Assembly (NCBI GenBank): GCA_002345205.1
Contig: DDVI01000047.1
Location: forward strand, 34,234 to 98,233
DNA length: 64,000 bases
Direction: 5' to 3'
From: Bdellovibrionaceae bacterium UBA2316
GTDB lineage: Bacteria > Bdellovibrionota > Bdellovibrionia > Bdellovibrionales > Bdellovibrionaceae
The notes beneath the pieces were generated by a model, which saw only the letters and a program-made list of their open reading frames with translations, was not told the origin of the DNA and did not search any database. Numbering within the stretch: the first letter of the stretch is position 1; each line of letters begins with the position of its first letter. Position numbers and translations under genes: made by a program. Of this stretch, positions 27,770-35,880 are shown in pieces.

Positions 27770-28318
27770 CTACAGCGTTCCGCCGCCACTTAAGATGATG
27801 AAAACTTGGTTTTCGTTTTTTGGTAATGGGTCTTTGTTTTTGTCTGTACGACCTTCAAAGTATTGTAAGCTTTTAAGACCTGCGCCGACCTGAATACCGC
27901 CCAACTTGAATATTAAACCAGCCTCTCCGAAAGCGGCATTGTAGTTTTCCGTGGCCACACGTACGCCGGGGCCCAAGAACGCATGGATACCAAATGTGTT
28001 GTCATCATTGATTGACGTCAGTTGCAACCGTAAAGACGAATCCAATCCTGACACGCTGGTGACCTCGTTCCCCATACGCGTAAACAAAGCGTTGCGCCAG
28101 TTTAGGAATGAGTTCATGACCCAATTAATACCTAAATTGATTTCTTGATATTGTTTTCCATTTTGTTCACCTAACGACGCACTGATGTCGTACGTGATTT
28201 TAGAATCTTTCGTACTTACCGACGTCGGCGTCGTCGGGAATGTATAGGGATATTTTTTTTGGGCGGTTGCTGCGCCCACTACGAATAAACTTACTAATAT
28301 AATTTTTAAATTATGCAT
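27770..28318 (-). CDS. Small secreted outer-membrane-type protein
   Basis: 182 residues, starting MHNLKIILVSLFVVGAATAQ, a clean signal peptide. The rest is rich in alternating hydrophobic strands with Gly and aromatic residues (QEINLGINWVMNSFLNW, FGIHAFLGPGVRVATE, EAGLIFKLGGIQVGAGLKSL) and ends in IILSGGGTL, consistent with an eight-stranded barrel. I do not recognise a family. Its ATG lies inside the last codons of clpB (8-bp overlap), so the two are probably cotranscribed. The 286 bp beyond its stop, up to the next minus-strand start at 27483, holds no gene I can support. Confidence 0.75.
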   Translation of the reverse strand: MHNLKIILVSLFVVGAATAQKKYPYTFPTTPTSVSTKDSKITYDISASLGEQNGKQYQEINLGINWVMNSFLNWRNALFTRMGNEVTSVSGLDSSLRLQLTSINDDNTFGIHAFLGPGVRVATENYNAAFGEAGLIFKLGGIQVGAGLKSLQYFEGRTDKNKDPLPKNENQVFIILSGGGTL

Positions 28319-30899
28319 CTTTACTAAATTTAAAAGCACCACCGGTGAAATCAACTTTAATAGAATCTCCTGGCTTAAAGTCCTGTGCTAAAAGCATTTT
28401 AGACAGAGGATTTAAAACTTCAGATTGAACCACCCGTTTCAACGGTCTTGCGCCATAAATTGGATCATAACCTTGCGCACCTAACTGACGAGTCGCTGCG
28501 TCCGTAAAGCTTAGATTCATTTTTTTATTTTTCAAGCGCTCAACAACTGCCGCCAACTGAATCTTAACGATGCCGCTGATTTGCTCTTCTTTAAGCGAAT
28601 GGAAAATAATAGTCTCGTCGATACGATTCAAAAACTCGGGACGGAAATGCGCCCTAAGTGCGGTCGTAACTTCCTTATTTTTCTCTGCCTCTGACATATT
28701 CGGATCGATAATTGCCGACGATCCTATATTAGAAGTCATGATTAGAACCGTGTTTTTAAAATCTACTACCCGACCTTGACCGTCAGTTAAACGACCATCA
28801 TCCAATACTTGTAGAAGAATATTGAAAACATCACCGTGAGCTTTTTCCACCTCATCAAACAAAACTACACTATAAGGTTTGCGACGAACAGCTTCAGTTA
28901 ACTGTCCACCCTCTTCATAACCTACATATCCCGGAGGCGCGCCAATCAAACGGGCTACTGCGTGCTTTTCCATGTACTCACTCATATCGATACGAACAAT
29001 CGATTGATCGCTATCAAACAAGAATTCCGCTAACGCCTTCACTGTTTCAGTTTTCCCCACGCCTGTTGGACCTAAAAACATGAAAGTTCCCACCGGACGA
29101 TTTGGATCCGCGATTTCCGCACGAGACCTACGAATCGCGTCGGCCAAAATTTCCAGCGCATGATCTTGGCCAACTACGCGTTCACGCATTTTGTTTTCCA
29201 TCGATAATAGTTTTTGAGTTTCCCCTTCCATCATTTTGGCTACTGGGATACCCGTCCATTTACCAACGACCTCGGCAATATCTTCTGACGTCACTTCTTC
29301 TTTCAGAATTTGATTTTTGCCCTTCTGGCTTTGAGCCTTTTCTTCCGTCGTTTTGATTCTCTTTTCAAGTTCTGGTAATTTTCCGTATTGAAGTTCTGCC
29401 GCTTTACCTAAATCACCGATTCGTTGGGCTTTCTCAATTTCTAGCTTCAAAGCTTCATGTTCCAGTTTATATTTCTTTAAATTTTCAATACCACCTTTTT
29501 CAAACTCCCATTGTTCACGCAGAGCCTGATTGTTCTTTTGAAGGTTCGCTAATTCTTTATCAATAGCGGCTAAACGCTCTAAAGCAGAGGCTTCTTTTTC
29601 CTTCTTTAATGCTTCTTTTTCGATTTTTAGCTGCATCATGTGACGTTCGATTTCATCGATTTCTTCTGGAACCGATTTAATTTCGATACTCATTTTACTT
29701 GCCGCCTCATCAATTAAGTCGATCGCTTTGTCGGGCAAAAAACGCGAGGTGATATAACGATGCGACAACTTCACTGCCGAGACAATCGCACTGTCTGTAA
29801 TTCTAACGCCGTGATGGACTTCATATTTTTCTTTTAGACCACGCAGGATGGTAATGGCTTCATCGACCGACGGCTCATCAACTAGCACGGTTTGGAACCG
29901 TCGCTCTAAGGCGGCGTCTTTTTCAATGTACTTGCGATATTCATCTAACGTAGTGGCACCGATACAACGCAGTTCACCTCGAGCGAGCGCTGGTTTTAGT
30001 AACTGTCCCGCATCCATGGCGCCTTCAGATTTTCCAGCGCCGACTAGAGTGTGGATTTCGTCAATAAAAAGAATAATTTTACCTTCACTCGAAGTAACTT
30101 CCTTAATTACGGCTTTTAACCGATCTTCAAATTCACCACGATACTTCGCACCCGCAACTAAGGCTCCTAAATCTAAGCTTAATAATTTTTTACCGATTAA
30201 ATTTTCCGGAATATCTTTTTGAACGATCCGTAACGCCAGACCCTCGGCGATGGCTGTTTTACCAACCCCCGGCTCACCGATTAAAACGGGATTGTTTTTT
30301 GTACGACGGGAAAGTACTTGAATCACGCGTCTGATTTCTTCGTCACGGCCGACGACGGGGTCTAATTTACCCTCGGCAGCTAATGCCGTTAAATCGCGTG
30401 CGAATTTTTTTAACACTTCCATTTTGTTTTCAGGATCATCGTCTACCACTTTTTGATTCCCACGAGTTTCTGCAAGAGCTTTCAAAAAGTTATCCAGTTT
30501 TAAACTGTATTTTTTAAAAATCGTATTTAAATCCGAGTCATTCATCTTAATGGCAGCTAGGAAGAAATGCTCAGTAGAAAGGTAGCTGTCACCCATGGCT
30601 TTGGCTTCCACTTCTGCCGTTTGAAACATTTTTTGTAATCGCGGACTGGCGTATGGTTTTTGCTGAGAACCCGTGATTTGCGCAAATCGATCTACGCGAC
30701 TTTGAAAGTCGTAAGCCAAAGACTGAATATTCGTATTTAATTTTTCCAGAATGCGAGGAACGATCCCCTGTTCTTGCGTAACAAGTTCATGTAGGAAGTG
30801 TTCCGGTTCTACCATAGAGTGGCTTTTTGACTCTGCTTTTTGGGCCGCTGCCTGCATGGCCTCTTGGCTTTTTTGGGTCATTTTATCAATTTCTGACAT
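28311..30899 (-). CDS. clpB: Protein disaggregase ClpB
   Basis: A hexameric AAA+ chaperone that pulls proteins out of aggregates with DnaK. The 862-residue product has the N-domain (about 1-145), NBD1 with GEPGVGKTAIAEGLA and IILFIDEIHTLVGAG, the coiled-coil M-domain (about 405-525, Lys/Glu rich) and NBD2 with FLGPTGVGKTETVKALAEFL and VVLFDEVEKAH. The IGAPPGYVGYEEGGQLT pore loop is present. The ATG at 30897-30899 has GAGAGG upstream; the 16 extra codons of the longer frame are unlike ClpB. I see no HrcA or sigma-32 site. Confidence 0.97.
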   Translation of the reverse strand: MSEIDKMTQKSQEAMQAAAQKAESKSHSMVEPEHFLHELVTQEQGIVPRILEKLNTNIQSLAYDFQSRVDRFAQITGSQQKPYASPRLQKMFQTAEVEAKAMGDSYLSTEHFFLAAIKMNDSDLNTIFKKYSLKLDNFLKALAETRGNQKVVDDDPENKMEVLKKFARDLTALAAEGKLDPVVGRDEEIRRVIQVLSRRTKNNPVLIGEPGVGKTAIAEGLALRIVQKDIPENLIGKKLLSLDLGALVAGAKYRGEFEDRLKAVIKEVTSSEGKIILFIDEIHTLVGAGKSEGAMDAGQLLKPALARGELRCIGATTLDEYRKYIEKDAALERRFQTVLVDEPSVDEAITILRGLKEKYEVHHGVRITDSAIVSAVKLSHRYITSRFLPDKAIDLIDEAASKMSIEIKSVPEEIDEIERHMMQLKIEKEALKKEKEASALERLAAIDKELANLQKNNQALREQWEFEKGGIENLKKYKLEHEALKLEIEKAQRIGDLGKAAELQYGKLPELEKRIKTTEEKAQSQKGKNQILKEEVTSEDIAEVVGKWTGIPVAKMMEGETQKLLSMENKMRERVVGQDHALEILADAIRRSRAEIADPNRPVGTFMFLGPTGVGKTETVKALAEFLFDSDQSIVRIDMSEYMEKHAVARLIGAPPGYVGYEEGGQLTEAVRRKPYSVVLFDEVEKAHGDVFNILLQVLDDGRLTDGQGRVVDFKNTVLIMTSNIGSSAIIDPNMSEAEKNKEVTTALRAHFRPEFLNRIDETIIFHSLKEEQISGIVKIQLAAVVERLKNKKMNLSFTDAATRQLGAQGYDPIYGARPLKRVVQSEVLNPLSKMLLAQDFKPGDSIKVDFTGGAFKFSKDA

Positions 30900-30986
30900 A
30901 TAATTACCTCTCAGAAATAACTTGGGTCTCAAATTACTGTCTGTCAAATAACTATATGCAAATTTTAGAGTATTTTTTAAACGGGT

Positions 30987-31694
30987 TTAATCAATCCATC
31001 TAAAGTTAGGACACTGAGCCGCTACGATTCGATGTAATGCATCCTCGTTAATTAAGATGTCGTCATCGTCCTTGTAGTCGAAAATAAGCTGATTTTGGAC
31101 AGAGCATTTTTGGCCAAATTGATTCTTAAACATCGATTTTAGAGTGGGAACAGAAGTGGCCGACTTACCCATCATAAAACCAGTATCCAAATAGACACCA
31201 TTATAGCGAAGAACTTCCACGCCTCCTGCATTTTTAGGGTTTATCGACGTGAAGTTTTTAATAATAATGTTATCGGTATTTAATGGATACAAGTTCGTGG
31301 ATTCAAACTGCAAAGTCAGTTTAGAATTAATTCGAACAGAAGCCTTGTCATTAGTTAACTCTAAGCCGCCTTTAAACGCTTCTTTTGGGAAGAAATAGTA
31401 GCTGCGAGCACCGGTCGTTTTAGCATCTGATCCTTGCCCATAAGAATTAAATACGAACAGTAATCCTTGTGAGGTAATCAAGTAGCTTCGATACAACATA
31501 TCCTCATACCCATTCATCGGATGAATACCAAACCAGCATTCGGCTCTATCTTTTTGGTATTGCATCGAAAACTGCAAATTATTGCGATGAGTGATTTGAT
31601 ATTGGCAATCTGCTTCAGTGGAATAGGCAAAACTTGAAGCAGAATTTAATAAAATCCCCATTATCAACGTGAAAAAAATTTGTGATTTTGTCAT
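30987..31694 (-). CDS. Secreted protein of unknown function
   Basis: 235 residues with a signal peptide (MTKSQIFFTLIMGILLNSASSFAYS). The mature part has about five Cys (ADCQYQI, AECWFGI, QKCSVQ, AQCPNF) and several beta-like segments; I recognise no family. There is no Shine-Dalgarno site before the ATG, and a good promoter lies so close that the mRNA may be leaderless. It is divergent from the small Cys-rich gene at 31747 and stands in front of clpB. Confidence 0.75.
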   Translation of the reverse strand: MTKSQIFFTLIMGILLNSASSFAYSTEADCQYQITHRNNLQFSMQYQKDRAECWFGIHPMNGYEDMLYRSYLITSQGLLFVFNSYGQGSDAKTTGARSYYFFPKEAFKGGLELTNDKASVRINSKLTLQFESTNLYPLNTDNIIIKNFTSINPKNAGGVEVLRYNGVYLDTGFMMGKSATSVPTLKSMFKNQFGQKCSVQNQLIFDYKDDDDILINEDALHRIVAAQCPNFRWID

Positions 31695-31702
31695 ATACGT
31701 TA

Positions 31703-31732
31703 ATTATGCTTGGCGACGGATAGATTTGTCAT
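31703..31732 (-). promoter_or_regulatory. Promoter for the 30987-31694 gene, apparently leaderless
   Basis: Minus strand: ATGACA (31727-31732), an 18-base spacer, CATAAT (31703-31708). Only eight bases separate the -10 box from the ATG, so transcription should start at or next to the start codon. Confidence 0.55.
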
Positions 31733-31746
31733 GTAATCAGGTAACA

Positions 31747-31980
31747 ATGCCTAAGAGAGAAAGAAAAATTAGACCTTCGATTAAGCGCGAAAAGGTAGCC
31801 GCTTTTGACTATCAACATTATAATCATCGTTTCAGCTGCGATGATTGCAGTCATTTTGACTCTTCCGCAGAGAAATGCACCTTAGGTTATCCAACACAAC
31901 CACATCGAAAAGCACAGCAGACACATGAATATTTAATGTCTGGCACCATGGCTTTTTGCCGATCTCACGAAATTGACTAG
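31747..31980 (+). CDS. Small Cys-containing protein, possible metal-binding
   Basis: 77 residues starting MPKRERKIRPSIKREK. A basic N-terminus is followed by FSCDDCSHFDSSAEKC, then a Cys/His pair near the end (FCRSHEID). Four Cys in CxxC-x10-C-...-C spacing suggest a zinc or iron-sulphur site. AGG lies six bases before the ATG at 31747; a longer frame from 31669 was rejected because it would run through the divergent promoter. No family recognised. It ends 489 bp before flagellin. Confidence 0.7.
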   Translation: MPKRERKIRPSIKREKVAAFDYQHYNHRFSCDDCSHFDSSAEKCTLGYPTQPHRKAQQTHEYLMSGTMAFCRSHEID

Positions 31981-32130
31981 ATCTTTTGGCCTATGAATAA
32001 AGTCCTGTAAGCCTTTGTTTATCAAGGTTTCCTGAGGTTGTTCACTTCAAAGAAAACTTTTTTTCCTAGCCTGTGGATTTTTTTTCCTCGTCTCAAAGGC
32101 CATATTTATTTAAAAAATTCATTTCCTTCC

Positions 32131-32158
32131 TAAAGTCCTGTCAAGAAAATGTCGCACA
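32131..32158 (+). promoter_or_regulatory. Possible sigma-28 (FliA) promoter for flagellin
   Basis: TAAAGTCC (32131-32138) resembles the TAAAG -35 element of FliA promoters; GTCGCACA (32151-32158) matches GCCGATAA at four of eight positions. The weak -10 keeps this tentative. Confidence 0.35.
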
Positions 32159-32424
32159 CCCCGAATTAGAATTTGTCAGCGCATCATTGGTTTTAAAAAA
32201 CAACAGGTGATTCGCTAAAAGAAACAAGGATTCAGAAGGAACCGGAAAGTGCAGTCAGACTTTCCCACATTTAGAAAGGAGGCCTTCAAGGAAGATAAAG
32301 AAGAACAATAGAGTGTTCAATAAATTCGGGTAACACAATGTTGCCTAATAGTTAAAGGCCTAAATTCGCAATGGATGCGTCCCTCAAGTAGAGGGGAACT
32401 TAAACAAACACACGGAGGTTATTA

Positions 32425-32454
32425 ATGAAAGATTTTAAAAATATAACGTTTTAA
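32425..32454 (+). CDS. Nine-codon leader ORF upstream of flagellin
   Basis: ATG at 32425, product MKDFKNITF, stop TAA at 32452-32454. It has its own strong Shine-Dalgarno site (ACGGAGG, eight bases upstream), and a second near-identical one (ACGGAGG) follows it for flagellin. Only 15 bases separate its stop from the flagellin ATG. The pairing suggests translation of the leader controls or couples to flagellin synthesis. It is too short for homology. Confidence 0.5.
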   Translation: MKDFKNITF

Positions 32455-32469
32455 ACGGAGGATAATTTT

Positions 32470-33303
32470 ATGGGTATGAGGGTAACAACAAACATTTCGG
32501 CTATCAACGCACAAAGAAATTTGAATGGTAGCCAACGCATGATCGGTAAATCAATGTCGCAATTAGCGTCTGGTAGCCGTATCAATATCGCTGCGGACGA
32601 TGCAGCTGGTTTAGCAATCAGTGAAGGCTTGAAAGCTAGTATCAGATCATCTGCGCAAGCACAAAGAAATGCTAATGACGGTATCTCGATGGTTCAAACT
32701 GCTGAAGGCGGTTTAAACGAAATCGGTAACATCGTTGTTCGTCTTCGTGAGTTAGGTATCCAAGCTTCTTCTGACACTGTTGGTGAAGTTGAGCGTGGGT
32801 TTCTTAACAAGGAAGTTGAGCAACTTAAGTCGGAAGTACAACGTATCTCTTCTGTAACTACTTGGGGCAAAACTAAATTGTTGGATGGTTCAACTCCTAC
32901 ATTTGATTTCCAAGTTGGTATCTTTAACAATGCAGAAGAAGACAGAATTTCATTTGATGCATCTCAAAACGTAGCAACTCTGGACGCTTTAGGATTAACA
33001 GGCCTTGACTATACTACTAAAGAAGGAGCTCAAACAGCTCTTGAGTCTTTAGATTCCGCTCAAGAACTTGTGAACGGTTACCGTTCTAATCTGGGTGCTC
33101 TACAAAATCGTTTAACTTCGACTGTAGACAACTTAGGTGTAGCTCATGAGAACATGAGTGCTGCTAACAGCCGTATCAGAGATACTGACGTAGCTCAGGC
33201 GTCTTCTGAAATGGTTCGTAACAACATCTTATTACAAGCTGGTACTTCTACATTAGCTCAAGCTAACCAATCTAACCAATTAGCTCTTAAACTAATCGGC
33301 TAG
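32470..33303 (+). CDS. fliC: Flagellin
   Basis: Filament subunit of 277 residues. The D0/D1 N-terminal helix (TTNISAINAQRNLNGSQ, then SQLASGSRINIAADDAAGLA) and the C-terminal helix (NILLQAGTSTLAQANQSNQL, ending LALKLIG) are textbook; the central variable domain is short (about 130-185), as in Bdellovibrio-type flagellins. GGAGG precedes the ATG by eight bases; an ATG two codons later (MRVTTN) is an equally good family start. A strong terminator follows. No other flagellar gene is nearby, so it is monocistronic. Confidence 0.97.
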   Translation: MGMRVTTNISAINAQRNLNGSQRMIGKSMSQLASGSRINIAADDAAGLAISEGLKASIRSSAQAQRNANDGISMVQTAEGGLNEIGNIVVRLRELGIQASSDTVGEVERGFLNKEVEQLKSEVQRISSVTTWGKTKLLDGSTPTFDFQVGIFNNAEEDRISFDASQNVATLDALGLTGLDYTTKEGAQTALESLDSAQELVNGYRSNLGALQNRLTSTVDNLGVAHENMSAANSRIRDTDVAQASSEMVRNNILLQAGTSTLAQANQSNQLALKLIG

Positions 33304-33337
33304 TATTAGATAAGTTCTAATATCGTTGTTCTAACAC

Positions 33338-33368
33338 GGGGTTACTCCTAAAAAGAGTAGCCCCTTTA
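33338..33368 (+). terminator. Flagellin terminator
   Basis: A 10-bp stem (GGGGTTACTC / GAGTAGCCCC, one wobble) with a CTAAAA-type loop followed by TTTATC, 34 bp after the flagellin stop. Confidence 0.85.
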
Positions 33369-33390
33369 TCATTTTAGGGTGAATTTACCG

Positions 33391-33402
33391 AACGTCGACG
33401 TT
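33391..33402. promoter_or_regulatory. Perfect 12-bp palindrome upstream of the His-rich gene
   Basis: AACGTCGACGTT lies 45 bp before the ATG at 33447 and touches a TTGCAA that could be a -35 element. A perfect palindrome in this place is operator-like. The regulator is unknown. Confidence 0.35.
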
Positions 33403-33446
33403 GCAAATCCTTACGTTTCAAGGCATTGTCTGCAACAAAGAAGCCT

Positions 33447-33758
33447 ATGAACGTTGCCAAAGTTATTTCGATACTACTGCTTTGCGTGCTTGGATTTAGC
33501 ATCCTTAGTCCTAGCTTATCATTTTGGGCTCACGAAGAAACCCATCTTTCTGACTGCCTAGAATTCGCCCATATCCATACAGATGAAGAAGAGGATTGCC
33601 ATGGTGGAATGATCGCCGGCACCTTATTTTTCCCTCAAGCAAAGTTTAACCCCTCAGAGTTCCTACGCTCCCAGACGACTGTATATCCGATTTTTATTCA
33701 AAAAATGTATCAGAACCCTTTGCTATACCCCCATCGCAAACCGCCTCGCACGTCCTAA
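33447..33758 (+). CDS. Small His/Cys-containing exported protein, possibly metal-linked
   Basis: 103 residues starting MNVAKVISILLLCVLGFSIL, a signal peptide or membrane anchor. Right after it comes a His/Glu/Cys-rich stretch (AHEETHLSDCLEFAHIHTDE, then EEDCHGG) that looks metal-binding. The rest is basic. Its size, anchor and His pattern recall small proteins beside metal exporters or copper/cobalt genes, but no family is certain. The upstream in-frame TTG at 33426 was rejected because the signal peptide starts at the ATG. The next gene, 57 bp on, ends in a His-rich tail. Confidence 0.65.
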   Translation: MNVAKVISILLLCVLGFSILSPSLSFWAHEETHLSDCLEFAHIHTDEEEDCHGGMIAGTLFFPQAKFNPSEFLRSQTTVYPIFIQKMYQNPLLYPHRKPPRTS

Positions 33759-33815
33759 TTTAGATCCAAATTTATATTCTCAATTAAATTAATTTTTACT
33801 TATAGGAAAAAACTT

Positions 33816-34922
33816 ATGATTTTTCATTTCATTACTTATGCTTTCTTTTTTTTCATTCTAACTAACATGTCGGCTTTTGCCGCGCCTAGTGTCAGCTCTA
33901 CGGCATTGATTCTATATCGTGATTCTAATTTTCATAAAGAAGATTTTGATCCCGTGAATCCAGATCAATCGCCGAACGGTTTAAATATTCAAGAACTTGA
34001 AATTAAATTGAATGCTGAAGTTGATTTAAACACACAACTCAATGTCGTACTCGTCGTACGTCCCCAATTTGAATCTGATGGTACAAATACGGAAGAAAAA
34101 TGGCTGATTGAACCAGAAGAAGTGTACGCCGAAAACAGTCGCATTCCATTAACTCTACTCAAACTGGGAAAATTCAAAGCATTTGTTGGTAAACATAATA
34201 CATTACACACGCATGCATTTACATTTGTATACGCTCCGCTTGGTAATACGTATCTTTTAGGTGATGAAGGTTTAAACGACACCGGCGTTTCTGCCGCAGT
34301 TACTTTGCCGACGAATTGGCTGAGTGAAATCACTTTGCAACATTTGCGTGGCAAAGGCGAAAACGAATCATTTAAATCACCCCGCCCTGGCGATGGCGTT
34401 AGTGTTGGACACTTTAAAAATGTTGTAGATTTTTCTAACTCCACATCATTAGAAATCGGTGCTTCGTTAGCCACTGGAGCAAATTCGTATCGCCAAACAA
34501 CTACAATTACTGGTGCCGACTTAACTCTAAAATGGATACCCACAGAAGCAGAAAAATACAACTCGTTAGTATGGAGCACTGAATATCTACAAAGACGTCA
34601 GGGGCAAGCCGATGTCGAAGCTGAAATCGGTAGTGGCTTAGCCTCTTGGGTTCAGTATCAAATTTCCCAACAGTGGGCGGTACTATACCGTTACGATAAT
34701 ATAAATTTTAAAAATAGTTTTGACCCAACGGAAGTACCCAATGAAACGTCATTTCGAAATTCTTTTGGTATCGCTTTTTCGGCCAACGAATTTTCAACGA
34801 TTAAACTTGAAGTAAATCAGCGCAAAGGCGGGATTAAAAGTGTTTCCGGCGATGAAACAGAAAACACGTTTTTCTTACAATTTAATCTGGCAATGGATGC
34901 ACACGCAGGTCACAACCATTAA
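33816..34922 (+). CDS. Outer-membrane beta-barrel protein with His-rich C-terminus
   Basis: 368 residues. The signal peptide (MIFHFITYAFFFFILTNMSA, ending AFA) is followed by a protein of repeated amphipathic strands (LNIQELEIKLNAEVDLN, LNVVLVVRPQFESDG, SLEIGASLATGANSY, WAVLYRYDNINFKNSF, TFFLQFNLAMD), typical of a 12- to 16-strand porin. It ends DAHAGHNH. AGGA precedes the ATG by eight bases. The preceding gene is also His-rich, so a role in metal uptake or export is inferred. No plug domain or TonB box is seen, so it is not a TonB-dependent receptor. Confidence 0.75.
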   Translation: MIFHFITYAFFFFILTNMSAFAAPSVSSTALILYRDSNFHKEDFDPVNPDQSPNGLNIQELEIKLNAEVDLNTQLNVVLVVRPQFESDGTNTEEKWLIEPEEVYAENSRIPLTLLKLGKFKAFVGKHNTLHTHAFTFVYAPLGNTYLLGDEGLNDTGVSAAVTLPTNWLSEITLQHLRGKGENESFKSPRPGDGVSVGHFKNVVDFSNSTSLEIGASLATGANSYRQTTTITGADLTLKWIPTEAEKYNSLVWSTEYLQRRQGQADVEAEIGSGLASWVQYQISQQWAVLYRYDNINFKNSFDPTEVPNETSFRNSFGIAFSANEFSTIKLEVNQRKGGIKSVSGDETENTFFLQFNLAMDAHAGHNH

Positions 34923-34924
34923 TA

Positions 34925-35746
34925 CTACTGAATCGTAGCACCCTTACCGTATTTCTCGGCAGACTGTTGATACACCTGCTGAGCTTGCGGCAAAAGCTGA
35001 GTTAGCTTAGCTCTGCGATTAGCATCAGATGGATGTGTCGACATCCATTCTGGTGCTTCACCGCCTTTAGCGGCGTTCATACGTTCCCAAAGTACGATTG
35101 ATTCTGCAGGATCATACCCAGCCTTTGCCATAAGAACTTGTCCGACTTGATCCGCTTCCGTCTCATCTTCACGCGAAAATTTGCGATTAAAGAATGTAAG
35201 CGCCACCCCAGCTGCGGCGCCACCAATACCAGCAAGCAAGCGACATTGTTCCGTCTTACACAATATCTGGCCACCAACTGCCGTTGCAACCCCAATTAAA
35301 GCCCCCGTTTGTTGTTCTTCAATGGCGCGTGCATAGCCCTTTTGGCCATGTCTACGAGTCGCATGCGCTACCTCGTGTCCCATCACGGCCGCTAAAGCAC
35401 CTTCGGTTTTTAGAATCGGCATAATGCCCGTGTAGACTGCCATTTTTCCACCTGGCATACACCAAGCATTCGGTTCTTCATTATCGATTAATACGATTTC
35501 CCACTGAAAGTTTTCACCCGAGGCTCTTGCGATTCGATTCGCCACTCGCTGAACCATATCGTTCCAATCTTTTCGGTTTGAAATTTTAGATTTTGCTTTC
35601 ACTTCTTGATACGCTTTTGCAGACTCAGCATTAATTTCTTCCTCGCTTGGCGTTTGCGCCTTAGCCAAAGAAGAACATCCAGTCGAGTTTGTTAAAACAA
35701 AACAAGAAGCCAATGCCAACAATAGAACTTTAATATTTTTTTGCAT
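34925..35746 (-). CDS. M48-family metalloprotease lipoprotein
   Basis: 273 residues. The N-terminus ends in a canonical lipobox, NSTGC with Cys24, so it should be anchored in a membrane facing the periplasm. HEVAH at 124-128 binds zinc, and Glu195 in DETEAD is the third ligand. The region CMPGGKMAVYTGIMP before HEVAH is typical of the BepA/LoiP/YcaL group, which inspect outer-membrane proteins. GAGGG precedes the ATG. It converges with the barrel gene at 33816-34922, with 2 bp between the stops. Confidence 0.9.
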   Translation of the reverse strand: MQKNIKVLLLALASCFVLTNSTGCSSLAKAQTPSEEEINAESAKAYQEVKAKSKISNRKDWNDMVQRVANRIARASGENFQWEIVLIDNEEPNAWCMPGGKMAVYTGIMPILKTEGALAAVMGHEVAHATRRHGQKGYARAIEEQQTGALIGVATAVGGQILCKTEQCRLLAGIGGAAAGVALTFFNRKFSREDETEADQVGQVLMAKAGYDPAESIVLWERMNAAKGGEAPEWMSTHPSDANRRAKLTQLLPQAQQVYQQSAEKYGKGATIQ

Positions 35747-35880
35747 ACTACCCTCGCCTTCTCAGGAAGATATTAATAAGAAAAATTAGACTTACAATTA
35801 TTTTTTTTGCTTAGTTACAATGCTAGATTTTTCGACGCACAAATTCTATGCCAAATCTCGTCTTGATAATATTCTTCATA

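Larger units (their letters stand above)
31981..32469 (+). other. Long untranslated region before flagellin
   Basis: 489 bp with no gene of normal size. It contains two copies of TAAAGTCCTGT (31998-32008 and 32131-32141), of which the second has GTCGCACA 16 bases after TAAA and may be a sigma-28-type promoter. It also holds an isolated AAAGGAGG at about 32276 with no start codon near it, a short hairpin CCCTC/GAGGG near 32383, and a nine-codon ORF (32425-32454). If the promoter call is right, the flagellin leader is about 300 bases. Confidence 0.6.

Noticed and set aside
28371..28386. Further TTAAAGTCCTGTGC copy of the TAAAGTCC motif
   Set aside because: It lies inside clpB codons (DFKPGD region), so it is explained by coding.
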